Source of the DNA: Amycolatopsis pittospori
GTDB taxonomy: Bacteria; Actinomycetota; Actinomycetes; Mycobacteriales; Pseudonocardiaceae
Assembly: GCF_013870525.1 (NCBI RefSeq)
Contig: NZ_JACBXD010000032.1
Span: 1 to 64,000 of the forward strand
Reading direction: 5' to 3'
DNA length: 64,000 bases
Shown here one piece after another: positions 15,329 to 22,793 of this stretch (positions are counted from its first letter, which is position 1; each line of letters opens with the position of its first letter). Position numbers and translations under genes: made by a program. The notes under the pieces were generated by a model. That model was not told the origin of the DNA. It made no database searches and saw nothing but the letters and a program-made list of their open reading frames with translations.

Positions 15329-16199
15329 GACATCGCGCGGAGAAGTCGGTGATGGCTTCGGTCAGGCGGCTCGGGTCGAAGCGCAGTTCGACCGGGCTGC
15401 GTGCCTGGACGAACTCGGCGGCTGGCATGTCCTCGGCCAGGGAATCGGCGTCGCCGAAGGGGTGGATCGGATCGCCTTCGTGGCCGATGACCAGCGCGGG
15501 AGTGGTGATCTTCCGCCGGACCGACTTGGGCGGCGCGATCCGGCCGAACAGCACGCCGTGCAGGAGCGCGGCCATCGGCGCGGGCTGCTGCGAGAGCGTG
15601 TCGGTGACGACGTCGACCCACTGGTTGCCGTGCGGGACGAGTTTCGCCACCAGCGCCACCCCCTGCACGGTCACCGGCAGGAACCGGGCGGCCATGAGCA
15701 GCGGCGCGAAGGTGATCAGCCCGGAGACGATCGCGTTGTCCAGTACCGGCATCTCCACGACCAGCCCGAGCGCGCGTTCCGGCGCGGCGACGCCGACTTC
15801 GAGTGCGACGTTGGCGCCCAGCGACGTCCCGCCGATCACGGCGGCGTCGATGTCCAGGTGGTCCAGGAGGGCGACGGTCTGCTCCGCGAACGCGGGCATC
15901 GAGTACAGCCATGAGTCGGTCGGGCGGTCCGAATCGCCGTGGCCGAGCAGGTCGAGGGTGATGGTCCGGAAACCCGCACGCGCCAGTTTGCGCGCGAGCG
16001 GGGCGTGCATCCGCCTGGTGAGCATGATCCCGTGGGTCAGCACGACCACTCGATCGCCGGAGCCGAACTCGGTGTAGGCGAGCCGGTGACCCTCATGGGT
16101 GAACGACCCCGACAGTTCGATCGGGCGGGAGGAACGTTCCGGTGCGGGGATCGGTGCGGGCAGGTCGGCGACCGCGGTGGCGCTGCTGGCCGGGCTCAT
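15318..16199 (-). CDS. alpha/beta hydrolase
   Basis: A 293-residue alpha/beta hydrolase. An oxyanion motif THGIM follows strand 3, the nucleophile elbow is GGTSLG (about 125-130), and GHEGDPIHP carries the likely acid or nearby loop. No signal peptide is present. It is first gene of a two-gene minus operon with the GNAT protein and is divergent from the crotonase/acyl-CoA synthetase pair, which may indicate lipid or ester chemistry. The substrate is unknown. Confidence 0.85.
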   Translation of the reverse strand: MSPASSATAVADLPAPIPAPERSSRPIELSGSFTHEGHRLAYTEFGSGDRVVVLTHGIMLTRRMHAPLARKLARAGFRTITLDLLGHGDSDRPTDSWLYSMPAFAEQTVALLDHLDIDAAVIGGTSLGANVALEVGVAAPERALGLVVEMPVLDNAIVSGLITFAPLLMAARFLPVTVQGVALVAKLVPHGNQWVDVVTDTLSQQPAPMAALLHGVLFGRIAPPKSVRRKITTPALVIGHEGDPIHPFGDADSLAEDMPAAEFVQARSPVELRFDPSRLTEAITDFSARCHDR

Positions 16200-16333
16200 A
16201 TCCCACCGTCCTTACGTCGATCGTCGGTACTCGCCGGTAGTACTCGCTGGTACCAGGAAAGCATCTCGCGGCCACCCAGGCACAGTGGCCATCGGGCGGG
16301 CCATCGAGTGGCCATTGGCAGCCTGTCAATCAC
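16200..16333. promoter_or_regulatory. divergent promoter region with two sets of short repeats
   Basis: This region separates the hydrolase from the crotonase gene. A 13-bp unit GTACTCGCYGGTA is tandemly repeated at 16227-16239 and 16240-16252 and is bounded by GGTAC/GTACC. Further on, GGCCAT occurs three times (16287, 16299, 16310) at 11-12 bp spacing, about one helical turn. Both patterns look like regulator binding sites; the proteins are unknown. Confidence 0.45.
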
Positions 16334-17194
16334 ATGAGTCAAGATGACCCTATGACCGCTACAGCTGACAGTCTTCCCGATCTCGTGTCGCTCAAGGTGG
16401 AGATCGACGGGCACGTCGCCGAAGTGACACTGCTCGGCCCGTCCAAGGGCAACGCGATGGGCCCCGATTTCTGGCGCGAACTGCCGATCGTCTTCCGCGC
16501 GCTGGACGCGGACCCGCAGGTCAGGGCGGTCGTGCTGACCGGAAGCGGCAAGCACTTCTCCTATGGGCTCGACCTGCCCGCGATGATGCCGAGCTGGGGC
16601 GAAATGCTCGGCGGCGACGCGCTCGCGGGCCCGCGGACGAAGTTCCTCGACGAGGTCAAGACCCTCCAGGCGAGCGTCTCCTCGATCGCCGAATGCCGCA
16701 AACCGGTCATCGCGGCCATTTCCGGCTGGTGCATCGGCGGCGGTGTCGACGTGATCGCGGCGGCCGACGTCCGCCTGGCGAGCGCGGACGCCAAGTTCAG
16801 CGTGCGCGAGGTCAAGGTCGCGATCGTGGCCGACCTCGGCAGCCTGCAGCGGCTCGCGCCGATCGTCGGCGAAGGGCACCTGCGCGAACTGGCGTTGACC
16901 GGCAAGGACATCGACGCGGCCCGCGCGGAGAAGATCGGCCTGGTCAACGACGTGTACCCGGACCAGGAGGCGCTGCTGGCCGAGGCGCGCAAGATGGCGC
17001 TGGAGATCGCGGTCAACCCGCCGCTGGTCGTGCAGGGCACCAAGAACGTCCTCTCGGCCAACACCGAACGCCAGGTCGCCGACGGCCTGCGGTACGTCTC
17101 GGCCTGGAACGCGGCGTTCCTGCCCAGCAAGGATCTCGGCGAGGCCGTGCAGGCGTTCCTCGAGCGGCGCGCGCCCGAGTTCAAGGGGGAGTAG
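16334..17194 (+). CDS. crotonase, dienoyl-CoA isomerase (ECH1) type
   Basis: A 286-residue crotonase-fold enzyme. GSGKHFSYGLDL forms the oxyanion/CoA region, and GWCIGGGVDVIAAADVRLAS carries Asp in GVD. The block VREVKVAIVADLGSLQRL keeps Glu and Asp at positions equivalent to the three catalytic acids of mammalian delta3,5-delta2,4-dienoyl-CoA isomerase. It therefore probably shifts double bonds during oxidation of unsaturated fatty acids rather than hydrating enoyl-CoA. The ATG at 16334 has no strong ribosome site; an ATG at 16352 is possible. The acyl-CoA synthetase gene follows 39 nt later. Confidence 0.87.
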   Translation: MSQDDPMTATADSLPDLVSLKVEIDGHVAEVTLLGPSKGNAMGPDFWRELPIVFRALDADPQVRAVVLTGSGKHFSYGLDLPAMMPSWGEMLGGDALAGPRTKFLDEVKTLQASVSSIAECRKPVIAAISGWCIGGGVDVIAAADVRLASADAKFSVREVKVAIVADLGSLQRLAPIVGEGHLRELALTGKDIDAARAEKIGLVNDVYPDQEALLAEARKMALEIAVNPPLVVQGTKNVLSANTERQVADGLRYVSAWNAAFLPSKDLGEAVQAFLERRAPEFKGE

Positions 17195-17233
17195 AAAGAA
17201 CCGGCGGCCACCCAGCGGACCAGGAGGACGATC

Positions 17234-18937
17234 GTGAGCGCTTCGGAGGCACACCGCACGTTCCGCGAGGCGCGGGACTACCTGCAGACCCATCGCGAGG
17301 ACTACGAAACCGCGTATCGCGACTTCACCTGGCCCCGGCCCGCCGAGTTCAACTGGGCGCTGGACTGGTTCGACGTCGTCGCCGCCGATCCGGCCAATCA
17401 GGACCGGTACGCGCTGTGGATCGTCGAAGAGGACGGCGCCGAGAACCGCTGGACCTACCCGGAGATGGCGCGCCGGTCGAACCAGGTCGCGAACTGGTTG
17501 CGCTCGCTCGGCGTCCGCCGAGGCGATCGGCTGATCCTCATGCTGGGCAACCAGGGTGAGCTGTGGCAGACGATCCTCGCCGCGATCAAGCTGGGCGCGG
17601 TCATCATCCCGGCCTCGACCCTGCTCGGCCCGGCGGACCTCACCGACCGGGTCGAGCGGGGCGCGGCGAAACACGTCGTGATCCGGTCCGCCGACGCGCA
17701 CAAGTTCGAGAACGTCGCCGGGGAGTACACCCGGATCGTCACCGGCGAGCCCGTCGAGGGCTGGCAGTCCTTCGTGGACGCCTACGAGCAGCCGGACGCT
17801 TTCACCCCGGACGCGCCGACGGCCGCGGACGACCCGCTGTTGCTGTACTTCACCTCCGGCACGACCGCGAAGCCGAAACTGGTGCAGCACACCCAGGTCT
17901 CGTACCCGGTCGGCCATCTGTCCACAATGTACTGGATCGGCCTCGAACCGGGTGACGTCCACCTGAACATCTCCTCGCCGGGCTGGGCGAAACACGCGTG
18001 GAGCAACGTCTTCGCGCCGTGGAACGCCGAAGCGACGGTGTTCCTGTACAACTACGCGCGCTTCGACGCGGTTTCGCTGATGGCGCAGATGGAACGCTGC
18101 GGCATCACCAGTTTCTGCGCGCCGCCGACGGTGTGGCGGATGCTCATCCAGGCCGACCTGACCGTGCTGAAGACCCCGCCGGCCAAGGTCGTCGGCGCGG
18201 GCGAGCCACTGAATCCCGAAGTGATCGACCAGGTCGAAAAGGCTTGGGGCGTCACGATCCGCGACGGTTTCGGGCAGACCGAGAGCAGTGTCCAGATCGC
18301 CAACACCCCCGGCCAGGACGTCGTCCCGGGCTCGATGGGACGCCCGCTGCCCGGCTTCACCGTGGCGCTCGTCGACCCCGTCACCGGCGAACGGGCGCAG
18401 GAGGGCGAGATCTGCCTCGACCTCGATCACCGCCCTGTCGGCCTGATGACCGGCTACGCGGACGACGACGAGCGTTCCGCGGCCGCGTTCGCGAACGGGT
18501 TCTACCACACCGGGGACGTCGGCTCGATCGACGAACGCGGCTACATCACCTACGTGGGCCGTACCGACGACGTCTTCAAGGCGTCGGACTACCGGATCTC
18601 GCCGTTCGAACTGGAAAGCGTCCTGCTGGAACACGAAGCCGTCGCCGAGGCGGCCGTGGTCCCGGCACCCGACCCGATCCGGCTCGCGGTGCCGAAGGCG
18701 TACGTCGTGCTCACCAACGGACACGAGCCGACCGCGGCGACCGCGGAGTCCATCTTGGCCTTCTGCCGTGAGCATCTGGCGCCGTACAAGCGGATCCGGC
18801 GTCTCGAATTCGCCGACCTGCCGAAGACGATCTCCGGCAAGATCCGGCGGGTCGAACTCCGGGGCCGGGAGAGCGACGCCGCCGCGCGGCCGGCCGGGGA
18901 GTTCCGCGAAGAGGACTTCCCGCAGCTGAAGTCCTGA
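17234..18937 (+). CDS. acyl-CoA synthetase (AMP-forming, ACSM-like)
   Basis: A 567-residue ANL-superfamily ligase that activates a carboxylic acid to its CoA thioester. It shows the P-loop YFTSGTTAKPK (about 208-218), DGFGQTES (about 348-355), HTGDVGSIDERGYITYVGRTDD with the ribose-binding Asp, and the catalytic lysine motif PKTISGKIRR near 535. Overall layout is like medium-chain acyl-CoA synthetases. CCAGGAGG precedes GTG at 17234. The upstream dienoyl-CoA isomerase gene suggests use of a fatty or branched acid. Confidence 0.9.
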   Translation: MSASEAHRTFREARDYLQTHREDYETAYRDFTWPRPAEFNWALDWFDVVAADPANQDRYALWIVEEDGAENRWTYPEMARRSNQVANWLRSLGVRRGDRLILMLGNQGELWQTILAAIKLGAVIIPASTLLGPADLTDRVERGAAKHVVIRSADAHKFENVAGEYTRIVTGEPVEGWQSFVDAYEQPDAFTPDAPTAADDPLLLYFTSGTTAKPKLVQHTQVSYPVGHLSTMYWIGLEPGDVHLNISSPGWAKHAWSNVFAPWNAEATVFLYNYARFDAVSLMAQMERCGITSFCAPPTVWRMLIQADLTVLKTPPAKVVGAGEPLNPEVIDQVEKAWGVTIRDGFGQTESSVQIANTPGQDVVPGSMGRPLPGFTVALVDPVTGERAQEGEICLDLDHRPVGLMTGYADDDERSAAAFANGFYHTGDVGSIDERGYITYVGRTDDVFKASDYRISPFELESVLLEHEAVAEAAVVPAPDPIRLAVPKAYVVLTNGHEPTAATAESILAFCREHLAPYKRIRRLEFADLPKTISGKIRRVELRGRESDAAARPAGEFREEDFPQLKS

Positions 18938-18957
18938 CGCCCGGCGTCTCCCTCAAG

Positions 18958-19012
18958 TGCCATGAACGACCCGTTACTGGCAAAATTTGCCAGTAACGGG
19001 TCGTTCATGGCA
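18958..19012. terminator. 27-bp perfect palindrome after the acyl-CoA synthetase gene
   Basis: Positions 18958-18984 and 18986-19012 are exact reverse complements separated by a single A (TGCCATGAACGACCCG opens the arm; the centre is GGCAAAATTTGCC). It lies 20 nt after the stop and could end transcription as a very strong stem, though no T-tract follows. The rest of 18938-19168 shows only a ribosome binding site for the next gene. Confidence 0.6.
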
Positions 19013-19168
19013 TCCGGGAGTCGTCGGACCCCGGTGTTTGTGGTGCGAACGACCGACACCATGGTGCCCGAAACCACGTTAGCGTGCTCAGCGGTTAATC
19101 GTTGACATGCCGTGGGGTGCATCGTCACACCGCGGACTCACCTTCCCTGCTCGAAAGGTGTTTCTGTC

Positions 19169-19927
19169 ATGAGAATTCGTTTCGTGCTGCCCATGCTGGC
19201 CCTCGTGGCCGGACTCGGCACCGTGGTGGCCACGCCGGCGGCCGCGGATCCGGGGCCGGTGACGGCGGGCGACGTGGCGGCCGCCGACGCCTGCTACTCG
19301 TGGGGGCGTTCGTTGTCGCAGGGGGCGTCCGGTGAGGACGTCCGCCAGCTCCAGATCCGGGTCGCCGGATATCCCGGGTACGGCGGTGTGCTGGCCATCG
19401 ACGGCCAGTTCGGCGCGGGCACCAAGGCCGCGGTCACCCGGTTCCAGCAGGCGTACGGGCTCGGCGCGGACGGCGTCGCCGGGCCTGCCACGTTCTCCAA
19501 GCTCTACGCGTTGCAGGACGACGACTGTTCACCGGTCAACTTCACCTACGGCGAGCTGAACCGGTGCAACTCGGACTGGTCCGGCGGCAACGTCTCCGCG
19601 GCGACGGCGAAGGCCAACGCCCTGGTGTCGATGTGGAAGCTGCAGGCGATGCGGCACGCCATGGGTGACCGGCCGATCGTGGTCAACGGCGGCTTCCGCA
19701 GTGTCGCCTGCAACAACGCGGTCGGCGGCGCGACGGGCAGCCGTCACCTCTACGGGGACGCCGTCGACCTCGGGGCGGGCGCGCAGGGTTTCTGCGGACT
19801 CGCACGGCAGGCCCGCAACCACGGTTTCAGTGAGATCCTCGGCCCGGGTTACCCCGGCCACGACGATCACACCCACGTGGCGCACCGCTCCGGCCGGTTG
19901 TGGTCGGCTTCGTCCTGCGGGATCTGA
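19169..19927 (+). CDS. secreted zinc D-Ala-D-Ala carboxypeptidase with peptidoglycan-binding domain
   Basis: A 252-residue exported cell-wall enzyme. A Sec signal (1-26) is followed by a PG_binding_1 domain (GEDVRQLQIRVAGY, AIDGQFGAGTKAAVTRFQQAYGL) and a peptidase M15A domain (NGGFRSVACNNAVGGATGSRHLYGDAVDLGA, GHDDHTHVAHR) with the SxHxxGxAxD and HxH zinc ligands. It resembles the Streptomyces albus G enzyme, which trims pentapeptides. ATG at 19169 follows GAAAGG; an in-frame upstream ATG at 19112 would spoil the signal peptide. Confidence 0.92.
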   Translation: MRIRFVLPMLALVAGLGTVVATPAAADPGPVTAGDVAAADACYSWGRSLSQGASGEDVRQLQIRVAGYPGYGGVLAIDGQFGAGTKAAVTRFQQAYGLGADGVAGPATFSKLYALQDDDCSPVNFTYGELNRCNSDWSGGNVSAATAKANALVSMWKLQAMRHAMGDRPIVVNGGFRSVACNNAVGGATGSRHLYGDAVDLGAGAQGFCGLARQARNHGFSEILGPGYPGHDDHTHVAHRSGRLWSASSCGI

Positions 19928-19932
19928 GACCG

Positions 19933-19975
19933 GCCGGTGTACCGGCCCGTCCTGGGGGCGGGCCGGTACACCGGC
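19933..19975. terminator. bidirectional terminator hairpin
   Basis: Arms 19933-19949 and 19959-19975 are perfect 17-bp complements (GCCGGTGTACCGGCCCG) around a 9-nt loop. The hairpin fills the space between two convergent genes. Confidence 0.7.
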
Positions 19976-19976
19976 G

Positions 19977-20609
19977 TCATTCCCATCGCCACAGTGAAGG
20001 CGGCCTTCCGCCTTTGGGCAGCGCGGCGGCGTGCTCGGTGGTGCGCCGCAACCCCGGCACCCGTTCCATGGTCCGGCCCAGGTTGGCCGGATAGGGGCGT
20101 TCGCCGGTGAGCGCTTCGGTCGCGTCCAGCGCCTGCGCCGTCGTGAACGTCGGTCCCAGCAGGCCGGCGGTGAACGCGACGTCGCGCCAGAGCCGGTCGG
20201 CCAGCAGCGGACGGCAGTCCGCCACGATCCGGTCGTGGTCGAAAGCCAGCGAAGGCACCGCGCCCAGCCGGGTCCACACCACGGTTCCCGCCTCGGCCAC
20301 CACGGACTTCGTGGTCGCCCAGAGGGCGATGGACAGCGTCGGGCCGCGAGGATCACGGTTCGGCTCGTCGAACGTGGTGAGCTGCCCGGTCGCCGAAAGT
20401 GCGTCCGACGGCAGGCCGAGTTTCGTGATCACCGCCCGCTCGCCCGCGTCCCGCAGCCGCTCCCCGAGCCCGAGCAGCACACCGGGCAGCGCCAGTTCCC
20501 CCTCGAACGGCTCGGCGGCCCGCGGCGCGATTCCCAGCAGTACGGTCCGGGCGTCCGGGTCGAACCTCACGACCAGCACGTCAACGGACACCGGTGTCGA
20601 CTCGATCAC
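19977..20609 (-). CDS. NrtR-like regulator: degenerate NUDIX domain plus winged helix
   Basis: A 210-residue protein. Residues 1-120 are NUDIX-like, but the Nudix box is broken: GVLLGLGERLRDAGERAVITKLGL lacks the catalytic EExG glutamates. Residues 125-210 (LAFDHDRIVADCRPLLADRL, FTTAQALDATEAL, RRTTE, GRPPSLWRW) match the winged-helix domain of NrtR repressors, which sense ADP-ribose or related nucleotides. It is therefore likely a nucleotide-sensing transcription factor, not a hydrolase. It is the last gene of a four-gene operon; its GTG overlaps the PurA-like stop (GTGA). The dyad at 23786-23800 is a candidate autoregulatory site. Confidence 0.75.
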   Translation of the reverse strand: MIESTPVSVDVLVVRFDPDARTVLLGIAPRAAEPFEGELALPGVLLGLGERLRDAGERAVITKLGLPSDALSATGQLTTFDEPNRDPRGPTLSIALWATTKSVVAEAGTVVWTRLGAVPSLAFDHDRIVADCRPLLADRLWRDVAFTAGLLGPTFTTAQALDATEALTGERPYPANLGRTMERVPGLRRTTEHAAALPKGGRPPSLWRWE

Positions 20610-21820
20610 GCGCTGATTCTCGACCTTGCCCCCGAAGCCACGGCGACCGGCTCCGAAATCCGGTAGGCCGCGCGGTCCGGGCCGTACCCCGTGACCGCCA
20701 CCGGCAACCGGGCGCCGAACCACGCCACCGGGTCGGGCAGCGCGACGGCGGGCGAGTCGTCACCGGGCACGACCCGAAGTCCGGTCGCGTCGAGATGGGT
20801 CACCGCGAGCGCGTCCACCCCGTCGCAGGCCGCGATCGCGTAGTCCAGGAGCGCCGCGTCGAGATGCCCCGCCCGCCACGCGCCCTGGTACTCCCCGGTG
20901 CCGTTGTGGGCCTCCGGGAAACGGGCGAGCACGGCGGCGGATTCGGTCGGGAGCGGACCCGCCCCGTGCCGGGTCAGATAGGTGCGCGTGACACCCAGGA
21001 CCGTATGCGGACGTCCGCCCAGCAGCTCTCGCGCGTTGTGCGGGGTGGTGGTCGACCACGTCGTATGCGGGTGGAAACCGTGGTGCTGGTCGAGGAGAAC
21101 CCCCTGCGCTCCCTCGAAGACCAGCCTCCCGGTGTCGGCGAGCCGCCCCGTTTCGTCCCCGTCGGTGATCCGCACCGCGTCCGCGAAGTCGTGGTACAGC
21201 GCCACCAGCTCGTCCACGCCGTGCGGCGGGACGGCGAGCGGGGCGTAGAACCGCGCGAGCGCGTCCAGCTTGCGCCGCAGTACCGGCGGCCGGGCGCAGT
21301 CGGCGACCGTGGGCGCTTCCCCCGGCGTCCCGATCACCTCCTGGCTCTCCACCACGTCGCCCGGCGCCGCCCCGGACAGCAGCGAGTACCAGACGGTCTC
21401 GCCGATGCCCTTCCCGCACGAACCGTGCCGCCCGTCGCCGCGGGCGTCCTCCCGTGCCCGGTTGGCGTGGACGTGGAACGGCGTCGTGAGCAAAGCCCGG
21501 CCGTCCACACTCAGCAGCGAGAGCGGATCCCGGACGCCGACGGCTTCCAGCTGCCGGCTCTCGGCGGCCAGGGCGAACGGCTCGACCAGTACGAACCGCG
21601 ACAGATGGGTGGGTACGCCGGCGAACGTGCCCGCGCCGAACTGGCTGAACGTGTGGTGCCGTCCGTCCGCGACGACGTTGTGCGCGGCCTGCGCACCGCC
21701 GTTGAAGCGGACGACGGCGGTGGTGGGCCGGGCGGCGCAGAGCGCGTCGACGACCGCGCCCTTGCCTTCGTCGCCGAAGCCGAGCCCGACCACCACCACG
21801 TTCCCGTCCAAGGAACTCAT
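20606..21820 (-). CDS. divergent adenylosuccinate-synthetase-like ligase
   Basis: A 404-residue PurA-superfamily protein. The GTP/IMP-site motif GFGDEGKGAVVDAL and the catalytic-pair region GGAQAAHNVV (Asp and His equivalents) are kept, as is GVTRTYLTRHGAGPLPTE. The aspartate loop differs: canonical TTGRxRRxGW is replaced by NGTGEYQGAWRAGHLD, so the arginines that hold aspartate appear to be missing. FGTYPYVTSS is replaced by HGFHPHTTWS. It probably activates a 6-oxopurine nucleotide but with another amine or nucleophile; this is inference. It overlaps both neighbours by 4 bp in a vWA/pseudokinase operon, which is not a purine biosynthetic setting. Confidence 0.8.
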   Translation of the reverse strand: MSSLDGNVVVVGLGFGDEGKGAVVDALCAARPTTAVVRFNGGAQAAHNVVADGRHHTFSQFGAGTFAGVPTHLSRFVLVEPFALAAESRQLEAVGVRDPLSLLSVDGRALLTTPFHVHANRAREDARGDGRHGSCGKGIGETVWYSLLSGAAPGDVVESQEVIGTPGEAPTVADCARPPVLRRKLDALARFYAPLAVPPHGVDELVALYHDFADAVRITDGDETGRLADTGRLVFEGAQGVLLDQHHGFHPHTTWSTTTPHNARELLGGRPHTVLGVTRTYLTRHGAGPLPTESAAVLARFPEAHNGTGEYQGAWRAGHLDAALLDYAIAACDGVDALAVTHLDATGLRVVPGDDSPAVALPDPVAWFGARLPVAVTGYGPDRAAYRISEPVAVASGARSRISA

Positions 21821-22791
21821 CGCAGCACCACGTCGTCCGGGCCGCCCGCGTCGGGGACCGCCGAGGTCACGACGGCACCGGCACCGAGTTTCGCCAGCGC
21901 CTTGCCGACCGCCGCGCTCTCGGCGGCCGAGCCGACGTCCGCGAGATCGGCGAGCGCGCGGTCGACGTCGACGACCCGCTCCTCCAGCCCGATCGTGGCC
22001 GCGATGAGTTCGCAGACCGCGCCGGGATCGTCCAGCTTGAGGAAGTTCTGCCCGAGCAGCCCGCTCCAGTGCTCGCCGATCTCCGGATCGTTGTAGTACG
22101 AAGACTGGTTCGGCAGCACGAAGTAGACGTTCCACTTGCGGGCCAGCTCCCGGTACACCGAGGCGGGATCGATGTCCTCTCGCACGTCGTCGCCGATCAC
22201 CCGGCGGATGTGGCGGGCCTCCAGAGCCGGCTTGTTCAGTTCGTCGCCGATGACGAACAGGTAGCCCTTGCGGCCGCGCTTCTGCCAGGCGTCGGTGACC
22301 ACGTGCCGGGCCATGAAGTAGGCGGCCAGCTCGTAGGACTCGCTCTTCTGCCCGCCGCCACCGCCTTCGAGGAAGATCGTGCGCAGCTGCTCGTCCATCC
22401 GGTTGTCCGACTCGAACTGCCCGACCTGCAACGGGACCCGGTCGCTGTCGGCGTCACCGATCGCGCCGAACAGGACCTGCGGGTCGGCGAGGTAGCCCCG
22501 GCGCTTCAGCAGTCCGTGCAGCTTGCCGAGTTTGCCCTGCATGATCCGCGGCACGCGGCGCATCGAGCCGGTGACGTCGAACAGCACCGCGATCGGCGTC
22601 GAATCGGCGTGGTCGGCCGAATCCCGGCATTCGCGGACGGCGCCCGCCGGGTCGAGTGCCGGCGCGACCTTCCATTCCTTCGCGGGCCTGGAGCGCAGGC
22701 CGGCGGTGTAGCCGAAGTCGTCCTCGCCCTTCGCGGCGCGAAAGGTCTTCGCGGCCGCGTAAGCGTTGTCGTCCCAGTGTCCGTGTCCCAT
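21817..22791 (-). CDS. vWA-domain protein
   Basis: A 324-residue protein with a von Willebrand A fold. The MIDAS motif is AVLFDVTGSMRR (about 65-76, DxTGS form), with further metal-site candidates near QKSESYE and IGDEL. The mid region holds FLEGGGGGQKSESYELAAYF. It has no signal or membrane segment, so it is cytosolic. It is 2 nt after the J-domain pseudokinase gene and overlaps the PurA-like gene. Cytosolic vWA proteins often scaffold kinases or chaperones. ATG at 22791 was chosen because it begins a conserved-looking N-terminus (MGHGHWDDN) right after the upstream stop. Confidence 0.87.
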   Translation of the reverse strand: MGHGHWDDNAYAAAKTFRAAKGEDDFGYTAGLRSRPAKEWKVAPALDPAGAVRECRDSADHADSTPIAVLFDVTGSMRRVPRIMQGKLGKLHGLLKRRGYLADPQVLFGAIGDADSDRVPLQVGQFESDNRMDEQLRTIFLEGGGGGQKSESYELAAYFMARHVVTDAWQKRGRKGYLFVIGDELNKPALEARHIRRVIGDDVREDIDPASVYRELARKWNVYFVLPNQSSYYNDPEIGEHWSGLLGQNFLKLDDPGAVCELIAATIGLEERVVDVDRALADLADVGSAAESAAVGKALAKLGAGAVVTSAVPDAGGPDDVVLR

Positions 22792-22793
22792 GG

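Noticed and set aside
16196..18775. 859-codon minus-strand frame opposite crotonase and acyl-CoA synthetase
   Set aside because: Composition typical of antisense high-GC frames; the plus strand has complete enzyme motifs.
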